Both the position numbers and the translations under genes were made by a program. From assembly GCA_018067325.1 (NCBI GenBank), contig JAGPUU010000421.1:1-8946 (forward strand): a stretch of DNA of 8,946 bases, in the 5' to 3' direction. The stretch comes from Amphritea sp. Its GTDB lineage: Bacteria > Pseudomonadota > Gammaproteobacteria > Pseudomonadales > Balneatricaceae. How positions within the stretch are numbered: the first letter of the stretch is position 1; every line of letters begins with the position of its first letter. The notes below the pieces were generated by a model that saw only the letters and a program-made list of their open reading frames with translations, was not told the origin of the DNA and did no database searches. Below are positions 6,447-8,946 of the stretch, in pieces.

Positions 6447-6497
6447 GGATCTACAGTCGTTTAATTGAGATTCTTTCATAATTTTGACGGGGCTCGC

Positions 6498-6527
6498 ACT
6501 TTACTTAAACCTCATAAAAAGGGTCAG
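6498..6527 (-). promoter_or_regulatory. Candidate prs promoter
   Basis: CTGACC (6522-6527) and TAAAGT (6498-6503) are separated by 18 bp and each match the consensus at 4/6 positions, with a GC-rich GCGAGCCCC following. Transcription would begin about 60 nt before the GTG. Readthrough from tRNA-Gln is an equally plausible source of prs mRNA, because no terminator is evident between them. Confidence 0.35.
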
Positions 6528-6582
6528 GTGCTGCTGCCCGGCCATTCTCTTTAGCCTGGTGCTATGAAAGCAGGGTTTAAGA

Positions 6583-6657
6583 TGGCTGGGGTAGGAGGAT
6601 TTGAACCTCCGCATGACGAGATCAAAACCCGTTGCCTTACCGCTTGGCTATACCCCA
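6583..6657 (-). tRNA. tRNA-Gln (UUG), first copy
   Basis: A 75-nt cloverleaf begins TGGGGTATAGCC and ends CCCCAGCCA, with CCA encoded; anticodon TTG at 6625-6623. The T-loop reads TTCAAAT. The position just upstream of prs is the same as in Pseudomonas, so this is the ancestral-position copy. The second copy at 2672-2746 differs by two bases and lies in the same orientation 3.9 kb away. Confidence 0.97.
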
Positions 6658-6699
6658 GTAACTCTTAATTCCGGTCATTGCCCGGTAAAAGAGGCGCAT

Positions 6700-6728
6700 A
6701 TTTTCCCGGAACGAACAGTTAAAGTCAA
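6700..6728 (-). promoter_or_regulatory. Promoter of tRNA-Gln
   Basis: The -35 TTGACT (6723-6728, 5/6) and -10 GAAAAT (6700-6705, 4/6) have a 17-bp spacer and are followed by the GC-rich discriminator ATGCGCC. The -35 begins only 26 nt past the lolB stop codon, which leaves no room for another gene between lolB and the tRNA. Confidence 0.75.
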
Positions 6729-6754
6729 ACGAATGCCGCCGAAAAGCGTCAATT

Positions 6755-7351
6755 TCAGAGCTGGATCTGCCACTCTTTTGCAATGATGGTAAGGCGTAGG
6801 TCATTCTGGCTGATAGTGAGCTTTTCCGGCAGGGAATAGCCTTGTTGAGTGCTAAATCGTAAGTAATTGATTTCCCAGTTATTCTGAATGATTTTCTGAG
6901 GTCTTTGTTGGTTTAAGCTTAGTTCGAATGGTTGTCCAGGTGCTGGAATGCCTCGGACCCAGTACAGCAGCTGGTGAACCGGGAATTGCCAGCCAAGAGT
7001 TTGTTCCATTAGTAACTCAGGTGATGCTGCCCAGAGAGGGTCTTCACCGGCTATGTTGATCGTAATTCCTTCGCCATTACCGTCGATTCGGGCGCCGCCT
7101 TGCCCCAGGGGGCCTGTGAGCTCGATCTGATAGTGCTGTTGTTGTTGCTGCCAATAGAGGCTGGCGCTTTGATTTTCGCTGGGGGTACGTATACCAATTT
7201 TACCCCTGAGCTGCCAGCTATCTGCGGTGAGCAACGCTTGCCGCAGTTCATCCCATGAGTGAATTGGTGCCGCCGTGTCCTGTTTTGGTGTCAGACCAGA
7301 GCAGCCCGCCAGCAGTAATGCCGTAGATAAAATAAGTGCACGAATCTTCAA
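6755..7351 (-). CDS. lolB: Outer-membrane lipoprotein LolB
   Basis: LolB is the outer-membrane receptor that takes lipoproteins from the periplasmic carrier LolA and inserts them in the outer membrane. The 198-residue product begins with a lipoprotein signal: MKIR, a hydrophobic stretch (5-14) and the lipobox LLAGC with lipidated Cys17. Ser18 rather than Asp follows, which is consistent with outer-membrane sorting. Family features include WQLRGKIGIRT, YWQQQQQHYQIELTGPLGQG and LLYWVRGIPAPG. The start is TTG at 7351, supported by AGGA seven nt upstream. The upstream TPR stop codon lies between the two, so lolB is probably translationally coupled. In Pseudomonas the next gene is ispE, which is missing here. 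Confidence 0.95.
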   Translation of the reverse strand: MKIRALILSTALLLAGCSGLTPKQDTAAPIHSWDELRQALLTADSWQLRGKIGIRTPSENQSASLYWQQQQQHYQIELTGPLGQGGARIDGNGEGITINIAGEDPLWAASPELLMEQTLGWQFPVHQLLYWVRGIPAPGQPFELSLNQQRPQKIIQNNWEINYLRFSTQQGYSLPEKLTISQNDLRLTIIAKEWQIQL

Positions 7352-7354
7352 GGT

Positions 7355-8946
7355 TTATTCCTGTGGCTTATCGATGGATGTCGCCGCATCCATCAGAAAA
7401 TCATTACCAGGGTGTTTGAGAAGTTCTTGTTGTAAAAGTTTTTGAGCTCTCTGTAATTGCCCTGATGCCTGGTAAGCCTGGATAAGGTGAGCGCTTACTT
7501 CTGGGTCGGGAAACTGGTCGTAAGCTTGTTGAAGAAAGTTTACCGCTTCTGCTGCTTTACCTTGTTTCAGTAAAATCCATCCCATACTGTCAAGAATGGC
7601 AGGATCATTCGGTTTGAGCCTGAATGCTGCTGTTATCAGCTCAAATGCTTCATCAAAGCGATCGGTATAGAGTGATAGGGTGTAGCCCAGTGCGTTGAGC
7701 GCCATGCTGTTATCCGGTTCCAGTTCAAGGACTCGGCGAAGATCGCGTTCTATCAGTTGAATATCCTGAGGCTCAAGTATCATCGCCCTTGTGTACAATA
7801 AGCTGACGTCATCCTGGTGTTGCTGCAAAGCTTCGTCGAGAACGCTGAGAGCAGTACCTTTATAGTCATTTAGATTAAGCCACTCGGCTTCCATAACATA
7901 AAGCTGAGTGCTTATTTCAGGAATGCTGTTGCGGGCTTGCTGAATTATTTCTTGTAGGCGAAGGCGGTCACTTGGGTGATCCAGTAGGGTCGCTATGCGT
8001 CGGTAAGCCGGCAGCAGGTTATTATTGTCCCGTACTTTAAGGAAGTGATCGAGTGCCAGTTCAATGTTGCCTTCTTGCTGTTCAACCAAGCCTAGATAGT
8101 AGTGAGGGGTGGTATTGTCCGGGTAGCGTATAAGCAGGTCTTTCATTATCTTACGGCTTTGCTCGGTCTGTTCGTTTTCTAATAGGAGTAGAGCAACATA
8201 AAAACTTAGTTGTGGCTCATTTGGAAAGCTGTCGACTAGCATCTGTGCCTGTTCGCTGCCCTTTTTTATCTGCTTTGACTGGAACAGCAGTTGAACGTAT
8301 AGCGTATAGAGCTGCTGATCAGGTTTGCCTTTCTCCATTTGTGATTCAAGAATCACGATAGCTTGTCTGAACTTGTTCTGAGTTCGTAGTAATTCTGCTT
8401 TTTGAATGATCGCTTCAAGGTGCTCAGGTTCTGCTTGAATGGCGGCATTAAAGCGCTTTAACGCTTGTTCGTTATTACCTTGCTGTTTGTACAGCAGGCC
8501 TAGTGTTGTTAGTAGGGTTGCATCTGTTTCATCGGCAGCGAACTCCTCCAGCAGGTGGATATAAGCCTCAGCCTCTTCGGAGCTGAATTGCTTTGTCTGA
8601 GCGCTGATGACCATCAGAGTTTGCGGATTAGAATGACTGAGAGCCTTTCTAAGTAGGGGTAGTGCGGTAGCAAATTCACCTTTGCGCAGCAAAAGACTGG
8701 CGGCTATCTGGTAGGGCTCAGGGTTTTCAGGCTCAGCCTGTTGCCATAACGTGCTGGCCAGCAACGTCTGGTCAGGTTGATGCAAATATTGAGCGATATA
8801 GGTCGCCCGTTTGGCGATTGCCGGATCACCTGTTAGTTGAGCCTGGTGGAGGTAGTTTTCCAGAGATAGATCAAAGGCTTTTCGCTGCCCTGCTATTTCC
8901 GCTACAACCAGGTCATAGAGGGTTTCCCGGTTAAGTTCGCCAGGTA
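7355..8946 (-). CDS. TPR-repeat protein upstream of lolB (5' end outside window)
   Basis: The frame is open from the right edge (first full codon at 8944) to TAA at 7355, so 529 residues are visible and the true start lies outside. The first visible residues read PGELNRETLYDLVVAE and AGQRKAFDLSLENYLHQA, as in the conserved TPR protein next to lolB in Pseudomonas. Most of the chain is helical TPR pairs, for example LLTTLGLLYKQQGNNEQALKRF, HYYLGLVEQQEGNIELALDHF and ILDSMGWILLKQGKAAEAVNFL. TPR arrays mediate protein-protein contacts; the function of this family is not firmly known. The conserved link with lolB suggests an envelope role, but I cannot see whether a signal peptide is present. Confidence 0.92.
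   Translation of the reverse strand, partial: PGELNRETLYDLVVAEIAGQRKAFDLSLENYLHQAQLTGDPAIAKRATYIAQYLHQPDQTLLASTLWQQAEPENPEPYQIAASLLLRKGEFATALPLLRKALSHSNPQTLMVISAQTKQFSSEEAEAYIHLLEEFAADETDATLLTTLGLLYKQQGNNEQALKRFNAAIQAEPEHLEAIIQKAELLRTQNKFRQAIVILESQMEKGKPDQQLYTLYVQLLFQSKQIKKGSEQAQMLVDSFPNEPQLSFYVALLLLENEQTEQSRKIMKDLLIRYPDNTTPHYYLGLVEQQEGNIELALDHFLKVRDNNNLLPAYRRIATLLDHPSDRLRLQEIIQQARNSIPEISTQLYVMEAEWLNLNDYKGTALSVLDEALQQHQDDVSLLYTRAMILEPQDIQLIERDLRRVLELEPDNSMALNALGYTLSLYTDRFDEAFELITAAFRLKPNDPAILDSMGWILLKQGKAAEAVNFLQQAYDQFPDPEVSAHLIQAYQASGQLQRAQKLLQQELLKHPGNDFLMDAATSIDKPQE
7358..7363 (-). promoter_or_regulatory. Shine-Dalgarno of lolB inside the end of the TPR gene
   Basis: CAGGAA on the minus strand forms the last two sense codons of the TPR gene. 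Its AGGA is seven nt from the TTG at 7351. It decides the non-ATG start of lolB and implies coupling to translation of the TPR gene. Confidence 0.75.

Noticed and set aside
8783..8785. TTG start for the TPR gene
   Set aside because: The frame stays open to the window edge, and the residues upstream match the conserved start region of the Pseudomonas homologue, so the gene starts outside the window.

Overview
This window looks like chromosomal DNA from a marine-type gammaproteobacterium, most likely of the Oceanospirillales/Pseudomonadales group. The evidence is the gene order (TPR protein, lolB, tRNA-Gln, prs, rplY, pth, ychF, tRNA-Met), which matches the Pseudomonas arrangement closely, and protein sequences that resemble Pseudomonas homologues. 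I cannot name the genus from the sequence alone. Every gene I can support lies on the minus strand, so the biological reading order runs from high to low coordinates.

Region 8946-6755: a TPR-repeat protein, cut by the right window edge, is followed by lolB (outer-membrane lipoprotein receptor). lolB starts at a TTG only 3 nt after the TPR stop codon. In Pseudomonas ispE follows lolB; here it is absent, and only 97 bp separate the lolB stop from tRNA-Gln. That gap carries a tRNA-type promoter.

Region 6728-3031: tRNA-Gln(UUG), prs (PRPP synthetase), rplY (ribosomal protein L25/CTC), pth (peptidyl-tRNA hydrolase) and ychF (Obg-family ATPase/GTPase) form a translation and nucleotide-metabolism block. 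prs very probably starts at an internal GTG with a good Shine-Dalgarno. A terminator-like hairpin sits just before rplY, preceded by a small tetraloop hairpin and a candidate promoter, so rplY may have its own attenuated leader. The block ends in two nested terminators.

Region 2893-2504: a strong promoter drives tRNA-Met(CAU) and a second tRNA-Gln(UUG). The last 18 nt of that tRNA plus 5 nt of flank are repeated exactly 163 bp further on, as in an integration-site scar. The DNA between the two copies is rich in short palindromes.

Region 2503-2094: non-coding DNA with ten perfect copies of a 7-bp repeat and several degenerate dispersed repeats. Region 2093-1: a multidomain protein cut by the left edge, with degenerate receiver, PAS, GGDEF and EAL domains. 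This is the architecture of FimX, a c-di-GMP receptor that controls type IV pili. Both catalytic signatures are degenerate, so it is more likely a c-di-GMP sensor than an enzyme.

The core genes are ordinary. The unusual material is the 2094-2671 interval, the missing ispE, the rplY leader and the FimX-like protein.
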